From assembly GCF_014650495.1 (NCBI RefSeq), contig NZ_BMVB01000024.1, positions 42,814 through 106,813 of the forward strand: 64,000 bases of DNA, written 5' to 3'. The position numbers and the translations under genes are program-made. The notes beneath the pieces are model-generated. The model searched no databases, was not told the origin of the DNA, and saw nothing but the letters and a program-made list of their open reading frames with translations. This document shows positions 52,438 to 61,180 of this stretch, piece by piece. Source of the stretch: Streptomyces cinnamoneus. Its GTDB lineage: Bacteria > Actinomycetota > Actinomycetes > Streptomycetales > Streptomycetaceae. Each line of letters opens with the position of its first letter. Position 1 is the stretch's first letter.

Positions 52438-52861
52438 GGCGCAGCGCCCGGGTGGTGACGAGCCCGCCGGCCACCAGCAGGGCGCCGATGACGAGCAGCT
52501 TGGCCATGGCACGGCCCGGGCCGGTGGCGACGCACAGGGGCACGACGGTGGCGGGCGCGCCGATCGTCACGGCGGGGGTCAGCAGCCGTGCGCCGGGCGG
52601 GTGCTTTTCGATCTCCTCGCCGAGCAGACGGATGTAGACGAGGGTGCCGGCGGGCCCGAGGACGCAGACGACCAGGGCGAGGTCGGTGTAGGAGGGGCGG
52701 CCGTAGCCCTGCGCGAGCAGGAGGAGGACCAGGCACAGCAGGAGGGTGGCCATGTTCTGGGCGACGACGCGCCGGCCGGTGGTGCCGCGGGCGGCGCCCC
52801 ACAGGCTGGGGCCGAGCCCGCCGACGACGAGCGCGCAGGCGGCGGCCAGCCAGCCGTTCAC
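52430..52861 (-). CDS. MrpF-like subunit with MrpG-like C-terminal part
   Basis: 143 residues. The first ~80 (GPSLWGAARGTTGRRVVAQN, YTDLALVVCVLGPAGTLVY) match MrpF, and the C-terminal ~55 (GRAMAKLLVIGALLVAGGLV) could be a short MrpG remnant; ordinary MrpG is about twice as long. I infer an F-G fusion with a reduced G. GTG 52861 overlaps the mrpE-like stop. Confidence 0.7.
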   Translation of the reverse strand: MNGWLAAACALVVGGLGPSLWGAARGTTGRRVVAQNMATLLLCLVLLLLAQGYGRPSYTDLALVVCVLGPAGTLVYIRLLGEEIEKHPPGARLLTPAVTIGAPATVVPLCVATGPGRAMAKLLVIGALLVAGGLVTTRALRRG

Positions 52862-53034
52862 CGGGCCGCCGCCCTGCGGGCGGCCCGGGCGGCGAAGGCC
52901 GTCAGGAGCGCGGCGGCCGTGCCGATCTCCAGGTCCAGCGGGTCGGGTGCGCTGATCAGCACGGCCCACAGCGCGGTGAGCGCGGCCCACCAGAGCAGGA
53001 TCTCCGCCGCCGCGGCCGCCGCACCGCTTCGCAC
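52858..53034 (-). CDS. short MrpE-like subunit
   Basis: 58 residues, N-terminal two-helix part of MrpE only (EILLWWAALTALWAVLISAP then LDLEIGTAAALLTAF); the usual ~160-residue protein is cut. The start is uncertain: GTG 53034 fits the first helix, while a longer frame from 53175 is also open. First gene of the operon. Confidence 0.6.
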   Translation of the reverse strand: MRSGAAAAAAEILLWWAALTALWAVLISAPDPLDLEIGTAAALLTAFAARAARRAAAR

Positions 53035-53261
53035 CGCCGCTCCCTCTCCGCACCGCGTGGGTGCTCGCCCGCCGGGTGGGGTCCGGGGGTCCGGTCCGCC
53101 ATGCCCCGAGTATCGGACATGGCGCCGGGCGGGGCGGGACGCCACCCCGTGCGGCCGCAAACCGGGAGGTTTCATCGGGACGGCCGGGGGTTACCCGTCC
53201 CGACGTCACGCACGCCCCGTACGCGCACGATCCAGACGGAGCGACAGGTGGAGAGGAACGC

Positions 53262-55079
53262 ATGAGCGAGCAGGTTTCCGACTACGTCCTGGCCCGGCTG
53301 CGGGAGTGGGGTGTGGAGCGGGTCTTCGGGTATCCGGGGGACGGCATCAACGGGCTGCTGGCCGCCTGGGGCCGGGCCGACAACCAGCCGCAGTTCGTCC
53401 AGGCACGGCACGAGGAGATGGCGGCGTTCGAGGCCGTGGGGTACGCCAAGTTCAGCGGGCGCCTGGGGGTGTGCGCCGCGACCTCGGGGCCCGGCGCCAT
53501 CCACCTGCTCAACGGGCTCTACGACGCCAAGCTCGACCACGTGCCGGTGCTGGCGATCGTGGGGCAGACGGCCCGCTCGGCCATGGGCGGCTCGTACCAG
53601 CAGGAAGTGGACCTGCACACCCTCTTCAAGGACGTCGCCTCCGACTTCGTGGAGACGGTGACGGTGCCCGAGCAGCTGCCGAACGTGCTCGACCGGGCCA
53701 TCCGCACCGCCTACGCGCGGCGTGCGCCGACGGCCGTCATCATCCATGCCGACGTGCAGGAGCTGGACTACTCGCCGCCCACCCACGCGTTCAAGATGGT
53801 GCCGTCCAGCCTGGACCGCAGCGGCTGGCAGGCGGTGCCCTCGGACGAGTCGCTCGCCCGGGCCGCGGAGCTGCTCAACGCCGGTGAGAAGGTGGCGGTC
53901 CTCGTCGGGCAGGGCGCGGCCGGCGCCCGGACCGAGGTCGAGCAGGTCGCCGAGGTCCTCGGCGCGGGCGTGGCCAAGGCGCTGCTGGGGATGGACGTGC
54001 TCAGCGACGAGCTGCCGTACGTCACCGGTTCGATCGGCCTGCTGGGCACCCGGCCGTCGTACGAGCTGATGCGGGACTGCGACACCCTGCTGACGATCGG
54101 CTCCAACTTCCCCTACTCGCAGTTCCTTCCGGAGTTCGGCAAGGCGCGGGCGGTGCAGATCGAGCTCGATCCGCACATGGCCGGGCTGCGCTACCCGTAC
54201 GAGGTCAACCTGATCGGTGACGCGCGGGCCACGCTGCTGCGGCTGATCCCGCTGCTGGAGCGCAAGGACCGGCGCGGCTGGCAGAGCGAGGTGATCGCGC
54301 ACGTGGAGCGCTGGAAGGAGGTGATGCGGCGGCGGGCCGCGGTGAGTGCCGAGCCGGTGAACCCCGAGCACGTGGCGGCGGCGCTGTCGCCGCTGCTGCC
54401 GGACGACGCGATCCTCACCTCCGACTCCGGCTCGGTCGCCAACTGGTACGCGCGCCACATCACCATGCGCGGCACCATGCGCGGCTCGCTGTCGGGGACG
54501 CTCGCGACGATGGGCTGCGGCGTGCCGTACGCGATCGGTGCGAAGTTCGCGCACCCCAACCGGCCGGTGGTGGCGCTGGTGGGGGACGGGGCGATGCAGA
54601 TGAACGGCATGGCCGAGCTGATCACGGTCGCCAAGTACCAGCACCAGTGGGAGGACTCGCGGCTGGTGGTCGGCGTGTGGAACAACCGTGACCTGAACCA
54701 GGTGACGTGGGAGATGCGCGCCATGGGCGGCGCCCCGCAGTTCCTGCCCTCGCAGGAGCTGCCCGACGTCTCCTACGCGGAGTTCGCCCGGATGCTGGGG
54801 CTGACCGGGATCCGGGTGGAGAAGCCGGACGAGGTCGAGGACGCCTGGCGCGAGGCGCTCGCCGGCAAGCGCCCGGCCGTGGTGGAGTTCGTCACCGACC
54901 CGGCGGTGCCGCCGATTCCGCCGCACGCGGACTGGGACCAGATCGAGGCCACGGCCGCGGCCGTCCTCAAGGGCGACGCGGATCGCAAGGGCATGCTGCG
55001 GCAGGGCATCAAGGCGAAGATGCAGGAGTTCCTGCCCCACCGGAAGAAGTCCGCCTCCCCGGAGGAGGGCGAGCGGTGA
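53262..55079 (+). CDS. thiamine-pyrophosphate enzyme (pyruvate oxidase/acetolactate synthase-like)
   Basis: 605 residues with the three-domain POX/AHAS architecture. N-terminal GVERVFGYPGDGINGLLAA and the activating Glu in ARHEEMAAFEAVGYAKFSG near 49; central domain near 200-330; TPP/Mg site GDGAMQMNGMAE near 441-452 with N (WNNRDLNQVTWE) near 473. Closest in type to the 'thiamine pyrophosphate-requiring' PoxB-like group of actinomycetes. First gene of an operon with gluconate dehydrogenase-type genes, so oxidative decarboxylation of pyruvate or a 2-keto acid is plausible. Confidence 0.88.
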   Translation: MSEQVSDYVLARLREWGVERVFGYPGDGINGLLAAWGRADNQPQFVQARHEEMAAFEAVGYAKFSGRLGVCAATSGPGAIHLLNGLYDAKLDHVPVLAIVGQTARSAMGGSYQQEVDLHTLFKDVASDFVETVTVPEQLPNVLDRAIRTAYARRAPTAVIIHADVQELDYSPPTHAFKMVPSSLDRSGWQAVPSDESLARAAELLNAGEKVAVLVGQGAAGARTEVEQVAEVLGAGVAKALLGMDVLSDELPYVTGSIGLLGTRPSYELMRDCDTLLTIGSNFPYSQFLPEFGKARAVQIELDPHMAGLRYPYEVNLIGDARATLLRLIPLLERKDRRGWQSEVIAHVERWKEVMRRRAAVSAEPVNPEHVAAALSPLLPDDAILTSDSGSVANWYARHITMRGTMRGSLSGTLATMGCGVPYAIGAKFAHPNRPVVALVGDGAMQMNGMAELITVAKYQHQWEDSRLVVGVWNNRDLNQVTWEMRAMGGAPQFLPSQELPDVSYAEFARMLGLTGIRVEKPDEVEDAWREALAGKRPAVVEFVTDPAVPPIPPHADWDQIEATAAAVLKGDADRKGMLRQGIKAKMQEFLPHRKKSASPEEGER

Positions 55080-55531
55080 GGGGGCGCCGCCCGCCCGGCC
55101 GGCGCGGCGGGTTCCGGCGCGCGCGGTACGACGTGCGGCACGGGCGGTTGCAGCGGTCGCTGTCACTGCTGATGGCCGCCGGTTCGGCGGTGACGGCCGC
55201 GGAGGTCTTCCTGGAGCACGACCGGGCCGGGTTCGGGAACCGGGTGATGTGGTGGCCGGTGCTGCTGGGCCCGGTGGGGCTGGCGGCCGGTATGGCCGGC
55301 TTCGCCGACGAGCGGGCCGCGCGCACCGCGCTGCCGCTCGCCTCGGCGGCGATCGCCGCCAACGGCCTGCAGGGCACGTATCTGCACGTGCGGGGCATCG
55401 CCCGGAAGCCCGGGGGCTGGCGCATGGCCCGCTACAACGTCGAGCTGGGCCCACCCCTGTTCGCACCGCTGCTGATGAGCATGGTGGGCGGCATGGGGCT
55501 GCTGGCGAGCGGGTTGCGGCGGGAGCGGTGA
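55076..55531 (+). CDS. small membrane protein, function unknown
   Basis: 151 residues. An Arg-rich N-terminus (1-27) is followed by three to four hydrophobic segments (about 30-45, 62-78, 88-102, 128-146). I do not recognise the family. GTG start overlaps the TPP-enzyme stop by 4 bp (GTGA), and it ends 13 bp before the dehydrogenase subunit, so it is part of this operon. Confidence 0.75.
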   Translation: MRGRRPPGRRGGFRRARYDVRHGRLQRSLSLLMAAGSAVTAAEVFLEHDRAGFGNRVMWWPVLLGPVGLAAGMAGFADERAARTALPLASAAIAANGLQGTYLHVRGIARKPGGWRMARYNVELGPPLFAPLLMSMVGGMGLLASGLRRER

Positions 55532-55544
55532 GGCGGTCGAGGCG

Positions 55545-56135
55545 ATGACGGGCACACGGCTGGGGGACGACGCCGGGGCGGCGGGCCGGGCGCCGACGTG
55601 GGACACCGCGACGGCCGGGGTGGTGCTGGCCCGGCTGGGGCCGCGCCGTCAGCCGTCGCTGCGCTTCTTCACCCCGGCGGAGGAGGCGGCGGCCGAGGCG
55701 CTGCTCGACCTCGTCCTGGCACGGTCCGCCGAGGACCCGCCGGTGCCCGTGCTGTCGGTCATCGACGCCCGGCTGGCCACCGGTGAGGGTGACGGCTGGC
55801 GCTACGCGGACGTCCCCGAGGACCCCGAGGCGTGGCGGCGCTCGCTGGCCGCCCTGGACGAGGAGGCACGCCTGCGGCACGACGGTCGGGTCTTCGCCGA
55901 GCTCGGCCACGGCGACCGGGACCGGCTGCTGCGGCACGTGCTGCAGCTGGGCGGCCGTGACTGGTATGGGATGCCCGCGGCGCACGTGTGGTCGCTGTGG
56001 ACGCGCTACGCCTGCGAGGCGTACTACGCCCACCCCTCCGCCTGGGACGAGATCGGCTTCGGCGGTCCCGCCTACCCCCGCGGCTACCTGCGGCTGGGCC
56101 GGGGGCGCCGCGAGACGTGGGAGGCCCCCCGGTGA
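55545..56135 (+). CDS. gluconate 2-dehydrogenase subunit 3-like protein
   Basis: 196 residues. LRFFTPAEEAAAEALLDLVL near 40-59, RLLRHVLQLGG near 125, and the C-terminal YYAHPSAWDEIGFGGPAYPRGY near 158-179 are characteristic of gluconate 2-dehydrogenase subunit 3, a helical partner of GMC-type dehydrogenases. No signal peptide is visible. The catalytic partner lies 82 bp downstream. Confidence 0.85.
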   Translation: MTGTRLGDDAGAAGRAPTWDTATAGVVLARLGPRRQPSLRFFTPAEEAAAEALLDLVLARSAEDPPVPVLSVIDARLATGEGDGWRYADVPEDPEAWRRSLAALDEEARLRHDGRVFAELGHGDRDRLLRHVLQLGGRDWYGMPAAHVWSLWTRYACEAYYAHPSAWDEIGFGGPAYPRGYLRLGRGRRETWEAPR

Positions 56136-56221
56136 GCACGACCGGCGACGCGGGCACGGGCGCGGGCACGGGTGCGGGCACGGGCACGGGTGCGGGCACG
56201 ACGTGCGGGGGGTGGCCGTGA
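56132..56221 (+). CDS. 29-residue Gly/Thr repeat ORF, possible translational coupler
   Basis: A GTG-started frame overlaps the upstream stop (GTGA) and its own stop overlaps the GTG of the GMC gene, with nothing in between. It encodes a GTGAG repeat from a tandem GCGGGCACGGGY array at about 56151-56200. It could carry ribosomes from one gene to the next, or be a chance product of repeat expansion. Confidence 0.35.
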   Translation: MSTTGDAGTGAGTGAGTGTGAGTTCGGWP

Positions 56222-57885
56222 GCGGTGCGTGGTGGCGGACGCTGCGGGAGTCGGCCCGCCCGCAGGGCGACGTGCGGCGTCGCAACGCCTCGGCCTGGCT
56301 GCCGCACGTGACGCGGATGCGCGAGCGGATGCAGTCCTTCGACGACGCCGACGAGGTGGACATGGCGGTGGTGGGCTGTGGCGCGGGCGGCGCGACGTTC
56401 GCCCAGCGGCTCGCGCACGCCGGCTGGCGCGTGGTGTGCCTGGAGGCGGGCCCGTTCTGGGACCCGGAGAAGGACTGGGTCAGCGACGAATGGGGGTCGC
56501 ACCACCTGTACTGGAACGAGCCCCGGGTCGTCGGGGGCACCCACCCGGTGCCGCTCGGCTCGAACAACTCCGGTCGCGGCGTGGGCGGTTCCATGGTGCA
56601 CTTCGCGGGGTTCGCCCCGCGCCTGCACCCCTCCGACTTCCGTACGCACACCCTCGACGGCGTGGGCGTGGACTGGCCCCTGGCGTACGGGCAGCTGCGG
56701 CCGTTCTACGAGCGGCTGGAGCGCGAGCTGCCGGTGGCCGGCCAGTTCTGGCCGTGGGGCGACCCGCACCCGCACCCCCATCCGCCGCACCCGGTCAGCG
56801 GCAACGGCGAGGTGATGCTCGCCGGCTGCGCGGCGCTCGGCATCGAGGCGCGCGTGGGCCCGGTCGCCATCGCCAACGGCCGCTTCGGCGACCGCCCGCA
56901 CTGCATCTACCGCGGCTTCTGCCTCCAGGGCTGCAAGGTGAACGCCAAGGCGTCACCGCTGATCACGCACGTGCCCGACGCGATCGCGCACGGCGCGGAG
57001 ATCCGTGCCGACGCGATGGTCACCCGGGTGGAGACCGACCGTGCGGGCCGCCGGGTGACGGGCGTGCGGTACGTGCGCGGCGGGCGCGAGCGCTTCCAGC
57101 GGGCGGCGGCGGTCGCCGTCGCGGGCTACTCCATCGAGACGCCGCGGCTGCTGCTGAACTCCGCCACCTCCCGCTTCCCGCAGGGCCTGTGCAACGACCA
57201 CGACCTGGTGGGCCGGTACGTCATGGTGCAGGGCGCGCCGCAGACCGCGGGCCGTTTCCCCGACGAGATCCGCATGTACAAGGGCCCGCCGCCCGAGGTG
57301 AGCAGCGAGGCGTTCTACGAGACGGATCCGTCGAAGCCCTACCGGCGCGGCTTCTCCGTCCAGACGGTCTCGCCGCTGCCCATCATGTGGGCCGAGCACG
57401 TGGCCGCGCAGGGCCACTGGGGCACGGACCTGCGGCAGCGGATGGCCGATTACGTGCACTGGGCGACGCTGGGTGCCCTGTGCGAGTTCCTGCCGCAGGC
57501 CGGAAACCGCGTCACGCTGGCGGAGGAGAAGGACCGGCACGGACTGCCCGTCGCCCGCTTCGACCACGGCCACTGCGCCAACGACGACCTCTTGATGGAG
57601 GCGGCGCGCGAGGTGATGGAGGAGATCCTCAAGGCCGCGGGTGCCACCGAGCTGATGACGGTGGAGCGGTACGCGCACCTGGTGGGCGGCTGCCGGATGG
57701 GCCGCACGCCTGCGGAGGGCGTGGTGGACGGCGACCTGCGGACGTTCGCGATCCCCAACCTCTTCGTCACCGACGGCAGTGTGCTGCCGACCCAGGGCAG
57801 CGCCAACCCGGCGCTGACCATCATGGCCCTCGCCGACAGGGCCGCCACCCGACTGATCGCGCAGCGCCCCGGGAGGACGTCATGA
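56218..57885 (+). CDS. GMC family FAD-dependent oxidoreductase
   Basis: 555 residues. Rossmann motif AVVGCGAGGATFAQRLAHAG near 49-68, GGTHPVPLGSNNSGRGVGGS near 103-122, and the C-terminal GCRMG (~487) and ALTIMALADRAATRL near 530-545 of the GMC family. It resembles the gluconate 2-dehydrogenase large subunit and pairs with the subunit 3 gene upstream; no cytochrome subunit gene is nearby. Substrate (sugar, sugar acid or alcohol) is inferred. Its end overlaps the next gene (ATGA). Confidence 0.88.
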   Translation: MSGAWWRTLRESARPQGDVRRRNASAWLPHVTRMRERMQSFDDADEVDMAVVGCGAGGATFAQRLAHAGWRVVCLEAGPFWDPEKDWVSDEWGSHHLYWNEPRVVGGTHPVPLGSNNSGRGVGGSMVHFAGFAPRLHPSDFRTHTLDGVGVDWPLAYGQLRPFYERLERELPVAGQFWPWGDPHPHPHPPHPVSGNGEVMLAGCAALGIEARVGPVAIANGRFGDRPHCIYRGFCLQGCKVNAKASPLITHVPDAIAHGAEIRADAMVTRVETDRAGRRVTGVRYVRGGRERFQRAAAVAVAGYSIETPRLLLNSATSRFPQGLCNDHDLVGRYVMVQGAPQTAGRFPDEIRMYKGPPPEVSSEAFYETDPSKPYRRGFSVQTVSPLPIMWAEHVAAQGHWGTDLRQRMADYVHWATLGALCEFLPQAGNRVTLAEEKDRHGLPVARFDHGHCANDDLLMEAAREVMEEILKAAGATELMTVERYAHLVGGCRMGRTPAEGVVDGDLRTFAIPNLFVTDGSVLPTQGSANPALTIMALADRAATRLIAQRPGRTS

Positions 57886-58985
57886 CCTGCGACCGGCCGG
57901 TCGAGGCGCTGGAGGTCTCGGCCTACACCATTCCCACCGACGCCCCGGAGGCCGACGGGACGCTCTCCTGGGACTCCACCACCGTCGTCGTGGTGGAGGC
58001 CCGCGGCGGCGGGGAGACGGGGCTGGGCTGGACGTACGGGCCGGCCGACACGGGCACGGCCGTCACCGGCCTGCTCTCCGGCCACGTCCTCGGGCGCGAC
58101 GCGATGGACGTGGCGGGCGCGAACGAGGCGATGGGCCGCGCGGTGCGCAACGCCGGCCGGCCGGGGCTGGTGGCCGGTGCGCTCTCGGCCGTGGACATCG
58201 CCCTGTGGGACCTCAAGGCCCGGTTGCTGCAGGTGCCGCTGGTCCGCCTGATCGGGGCGGTCGCCGAGACCGTGCCGCTGTACGGCTCCGGTGGCTTCAC
58301 GACGTACCACGACACGCATCTGGCGGCGCAGCTCACCAGCTGGGTGCACGGGCACGGCATCGAACGCGTCAAGATCAAGATCGGGGAGTCCTGGGGCCGG
58401 GCCGTACCCCGCGACCTCGCCCGGGTGCGCCACACCCGGCAGACCATCGGCCCGGACACCGCCCTGTACGTGGACGCCAACGGCGCCTACACGCGCAAGC
58501 AGGCGGTGCGCGTCGGGCAGGCGCTGGCCGACATGGGCGTCGGCTGGTTCGAGGAGCCCGTCTCCTCCGACGACCTGGAGGGGCTGCGGCTGGTCCGTGA
58601 CCTGTGCGCCTGTGACATCGCCGCCGGCGAGTACGGCTACGACCTGCCCTACTTCGCGCGGATGGCGCCCGTCGTCGACTGCCTGCAGGCGGACGCCACC
58701 CGCTGCGGAGGGATCACCGGATGGCTGCGGGCCGCCGCCGTCGCCCAGGCCCACGGGCTGGAGATCTCGGGGCACTGCGCACCGCACGTGCACGCGCACG
58801 TCGCGGCGTGCGTGCCGAACCTGCGGCACATCGAGTGGTTCCACGACCATGCGCGCATCGAGGGGGCCTACTTCACCGGGGCCCTCGACCCGTCGGGCGG
58901 CACGGTCCGGCCGGGTGCGGGCGGCGAGCCGGGCCACGGGATGGGGTTCCGGCACGAGGAGGCGATCGCCCACCGCGTGCTGTGA
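57882..58985 (+). CDS. enolase-superfamily protein (mandelate racemase/sugar acid dehydratase-like)
   Basis: 367 residues. Barrel motifs: IKIG (KxK) near 163, metal ligands D in VDANGAY near 197, E in WFEEPVSS near 223 and E in GEYGYD near 248, catalytic His in SGHCAPHVHAH near 297, E in HIEWFHDH near 315. The His-containing MR-type active site fits a racemase or acid-sugar dehydratase. Co-translated with the GMC gene by an ATGA overlap, so it likely handles the same sugar acid. Confidence 0.87.
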   Translation: MTCDRPVEALEVSAYTIPTDAPEADGTLSWDSTTVVVVEARGGGETGLGWTYGPADTGTAVTGLLSGHVLGRDAMDVAGANEAMGRAVRNAGRPGLVAGALSAVDIALWDLKARLLQVPLVRLIGAVAETVPLYGSGGFTTYHDTHLAAQLTSWVHGHGIERVKIKIGESWGRAVPRDLARVRHTRQTIGPDTALYVDANGAYTRKQAVRVGQALADMGVGWFEEPVSSDDLEGLRLVRDLCACDIAAGEYGYDLPYFARMAPVVDCLQADATRCGGITGWLRAAAVAQAHGLEISGHCAPHVHAHVAACVPNLRHIEWFHDHARIEGAYFTGALDPSGGTVRPGAGGEPGHGMGFRHEEAIAHRVL

Positions 58986-59028
58986 ACCGCTGCCCCGATG
59001 CCCGTCATCCCTGCGCGAGGAGCTCCGC

Positions 59029-59637
59029 ATGAACGACGTCCAGGACGCCACCACCCGCTACCTGATGTACGGGCTGCTGCCCGGTTGGTTCGTGCCCGGG
59101 ATCGCCGACTGGGCGTTGCACCGGCGCACCCGTATCGAGGACACGTCGGGGACGAAGGAGTCGGCGATCCACGCCCTGATGATGACCGAGGTGGGCGTGC
59201 CGTTGGCGCTGACGCTGCTGTGCGAGGTCAATCCGCTGCTGATGACCGTGCAGCTGGGGGCGACGGCGGCGCACGAGGCCACCGCCCTGTGGGACGTGCG
59301 GACGGCGGTGCGCAGCGACCGCGAGGTCACGCCGGTCGAGCAGCACGTCCACAGCTTCCTGGAGACCCTGCCGTTCGCCGCCCTGGCCTCGCTGATGTGC
59401 CTGCACCCCGGCCAGGTGCGCTCCCTGCTGCGCGGCGGCCGGGGCGACCCCCGCGCGTGGCGCCTGGTGCCGCGCCGTCGTCCGCTGCCGCGCGGCTATC
59501 TGGCCGGCATCGGGCTGGGGGTGGCGGCGTGCGTGGCGCTGCCGTACGCCGAGGAGTTCGTGCGCTGCGTGCGCGGGTCCCGGCGGCGCAGGAAGAACCG
59601 CACAGAACGAGAGTTCGTGGAAAGGAAGTCATCATGA
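59029..59637 (+). CDS. membrane protein, function unknown
   Basis: 202 residues. Four hydrophobic stretches are seen (about 12-25, 50-70, 112-128, 160-178), with a conserved-looking GLLPGWFVPGIADWALHRRTRIE start and HVHSFLETLPFAALASL near 105-121. I know similar unnamed proteins from actinomycete and proteobacterial operons with GMC or catalase genes. Coupled to the PfpI gene by ATGA. Confidence 0.75.
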   Translation: MNDVQDATTRYLMYGLLPGWFVPGIADWALHRRTRIEDTSGTKESAIHALMMTEVGVPLALTLLCEVNPLLMTVQLGATAAHEATALWDVRTAVRSDREVTPVEQHVHSFLETLPFAALASLMCLHPGQVRSLLRGGRGDPRAWRLVPRRRPLPRGYLAGIGLGVAACVALPYAEEFVRCVRGSRRRRKNRTEREFVERKSS

Positions 59638-60185
59638 AGGTCGCATTCCTCGTGGCGCCCCAGGGCGTGGAGCAGATCGAGCTGACCACTCCCTGGAAGG
59701 CGGTCGAAGAGGCCGGCGGCACGCCGCAGCTGGTGTCGACGAAGCCCGGGAAGGTGCAGGCGTTCCACCATCTCGACAAGGGCGACACGTTCCCCGTCGA
59801 CAAGGTGGTGGACGAGGTGGGGGTGGCGGAGTACGACGCGCTGGTGCTGCCGGGTGGCGTGGCCAACCCCGACTTCCTGCGCATGGACGAGCGGGCCGTG
59901 GCCTTCGCACGGGACTTCTTCGGCGCGGGCAAGCCCGTCGCGGCGATCTGTCACGCGCCGTGGACGCTGGTGGAGGCCGACGTGGTGCGCGGCCGCACCC
60001 TCACGTCGTGGCCGAGCCTGCGCACCGACATCCAGAACGCGGGCGGCTCGTGGGTGGACGAGCAGGTCAAGGTGTGCACGAGCGGCCCGAACACGCTGAT
60101 CACCAGCCGTAAGCCGGACGATCTGAAGGCGTTCTGCGAGGCGTTCACGGAGGAGTTCCGTGCGGCACGGGGCGGGGGTGGCTGA
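59634..60185 (+). CDS. DJ-1/PfpI family protein
   Basis: 183 residues. MKVAFLVAPQGVEQIELTTPW at the start, LVLPGGVANPDFLR near 65-78, and the nucleophile-elbow AAICHAPWTLVEA near 102-114 (Cys105) identify PfpI/YhbO-type proteins, which protect against aldehyde/glycation stress or act as putative amidases. Last gene of the operon. Confidence 0.9.
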   Translation: MKVAFLVAPQGVEQIELTTPWKAVEEAGGTPQLVSTKPGKVQAFHHLDKGDTFPVDKVVDEVGVAEYDALVLPGGVANPDFLRMDERAVAFARDFFGAGKPVAAICHAPWTLVEADVVRGRTLTSWPSLRTDIQNAGGSWVDEQVKVCTSGPNTLITSRKPDDLKAFCEAFTEEFRAARGGGG

Positions 60186-60509
60186 CGCGGGCGTGCCGGC
60201 TGGGTGAGAAGCCGCTGCCGGGCGTCCGCGCGGGGCGGCGGCTGACGGGCGGCGGTCGGCCGCCCGGGCGGAGGTGGTGTGGGGTGGACATCGGGCACAT
60301 GAGGAAACGTTCACTGGGCCTCGTGGGGTAGCCGGCGCGTTGGCCCCCGTCGTAGGCCGGGGCGGGAGATGCCGCTACGAAGGCCAGCCGAGGAAGCGAG
60401 CTGCGGGCGCCGGTGCCCGGCGCCGGCACATCAGCGGATGAACCGCGCAGTCGGAGCAGAGCACTACCTCGCACAGTTGGGGAAGCCGCGGCAATCGGGC
60501 ACACCGATG
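60186..60509. other. gene-free stretch after pfpI-like gene
   Basis: 324 bp with the terminator at 60246-60266 and then lower-GC sequence (from about 60300) leading into the broken DUF402 gene. No intact gene seen. Confidence 0.5.
60246..60266 (+). terminator. terminator after pfpI-like gene
   Basis: 8-bp perfect stem CGGGCGGC/GCCGCCCG around a GGTCG loop, 61 bp past the stop. Confidence 0.65.
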
Positions 60510-60816
60510 CTGCAAGCGGGTACGGCACGGCGTCGGGCAGACCCCAGCCGTCGTCGGGCTGCCAATGTGCCCAGCCGGTGTCCCACCACGCCTCGCCGCG
60601 CTCCAGGGCTGCCGCCAGGGAGCGCGACTCCTCCCTTACCCGTTCCGCCTCCCCTTCGGCGAAGCCGCCACTCGCTGCCCGCGCCTCGAAGTGCTCGACG
60701 TCCTTCCAGCGGTAGGGACTGCCGTCGCCGGGGACCCACATGTCCAGTTCCAGGTCCAGGGTGCCGATCCCATGCGTCGTTCTGCGGAACGGCCGCTGAA
60801 AGTTCGCACCATACAT
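60510..60816 (-). pseudogene. DUF402/FomD-like gene, N-terminal part missing
   Basis: On the minus strand NFQRPFRRTTHGIGTLDLEL, SPYRWKDVEHFEA and WWDTGWAHWQPDDGWGLPD match the second half of FomD/DUF402 nucleotide hydrolases. The first half, with the start codon region, is absent: sequence similarity begins abruptly at about 60806, near an IS5-family remnant. The frame stays open past the homologous end (to 60145), which is not like the family. I read it as a truncated pseudogene. Confidence 0.7.
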
Positions 60817-60899
60817 TTACCTAATAAGGAGCTACGCGGTTGCTAGGACGTGTCCGACGGGTCGCGTGACTGGGCAGTGCTGATGTCGTTCTGGCCAGT

Positions 60900-61068
60900 G
60901 TGGGGCGAGGTGATCTGTCGGATCGGGAGTGGGCTCGACTTGAGCCGCACTTGCCGAAGAACACCGGTCGGGGCAGGCGGTGGAAGGACCACCGGCGGGG
61001 CATCAACGGGATCTTGTTTCGGCCTACGGACCGGTGTCCCGTGGCGGAACCTCCCCAGGAGCGCGGTC
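60900..61068 (+). pseudogene. IS5-family transposase remnant, frameshifted
   Basis: From GTG 60900 the frame reads VGRGDLSDREWARLEPHLPK and continues NTGRGRRWKDHRRGINGILF, the N-terminal HTH-type domain of IS5-group transposases. It then shifts frame near 61020, where the other frame continues LRTGVPWRNLP, the next conserved segment. The DDE catalytic part is missing. A GCTAGGACGTGTCCGACGGG at 60842 may be part of the IS end. Confidence 0.8.
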
Positions 61069-61180
61069 ACTAAATCCCGCTCGTGGTCGGTGAGTTCATG
61101 CCGACGACGCACTCAGTCATCATGGATCACTCAGGCGCCCCTTTGAAGACGGGCCATAGTGCCCCACCGGGTGCGGTAAC

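Noticed and set aside
53172..56651. 1159-codon minus-strand frame
   Set aside because: Antisense to the TPP enzyme and dehydrogenase genes, low-complexity Arg/Pro/His content.
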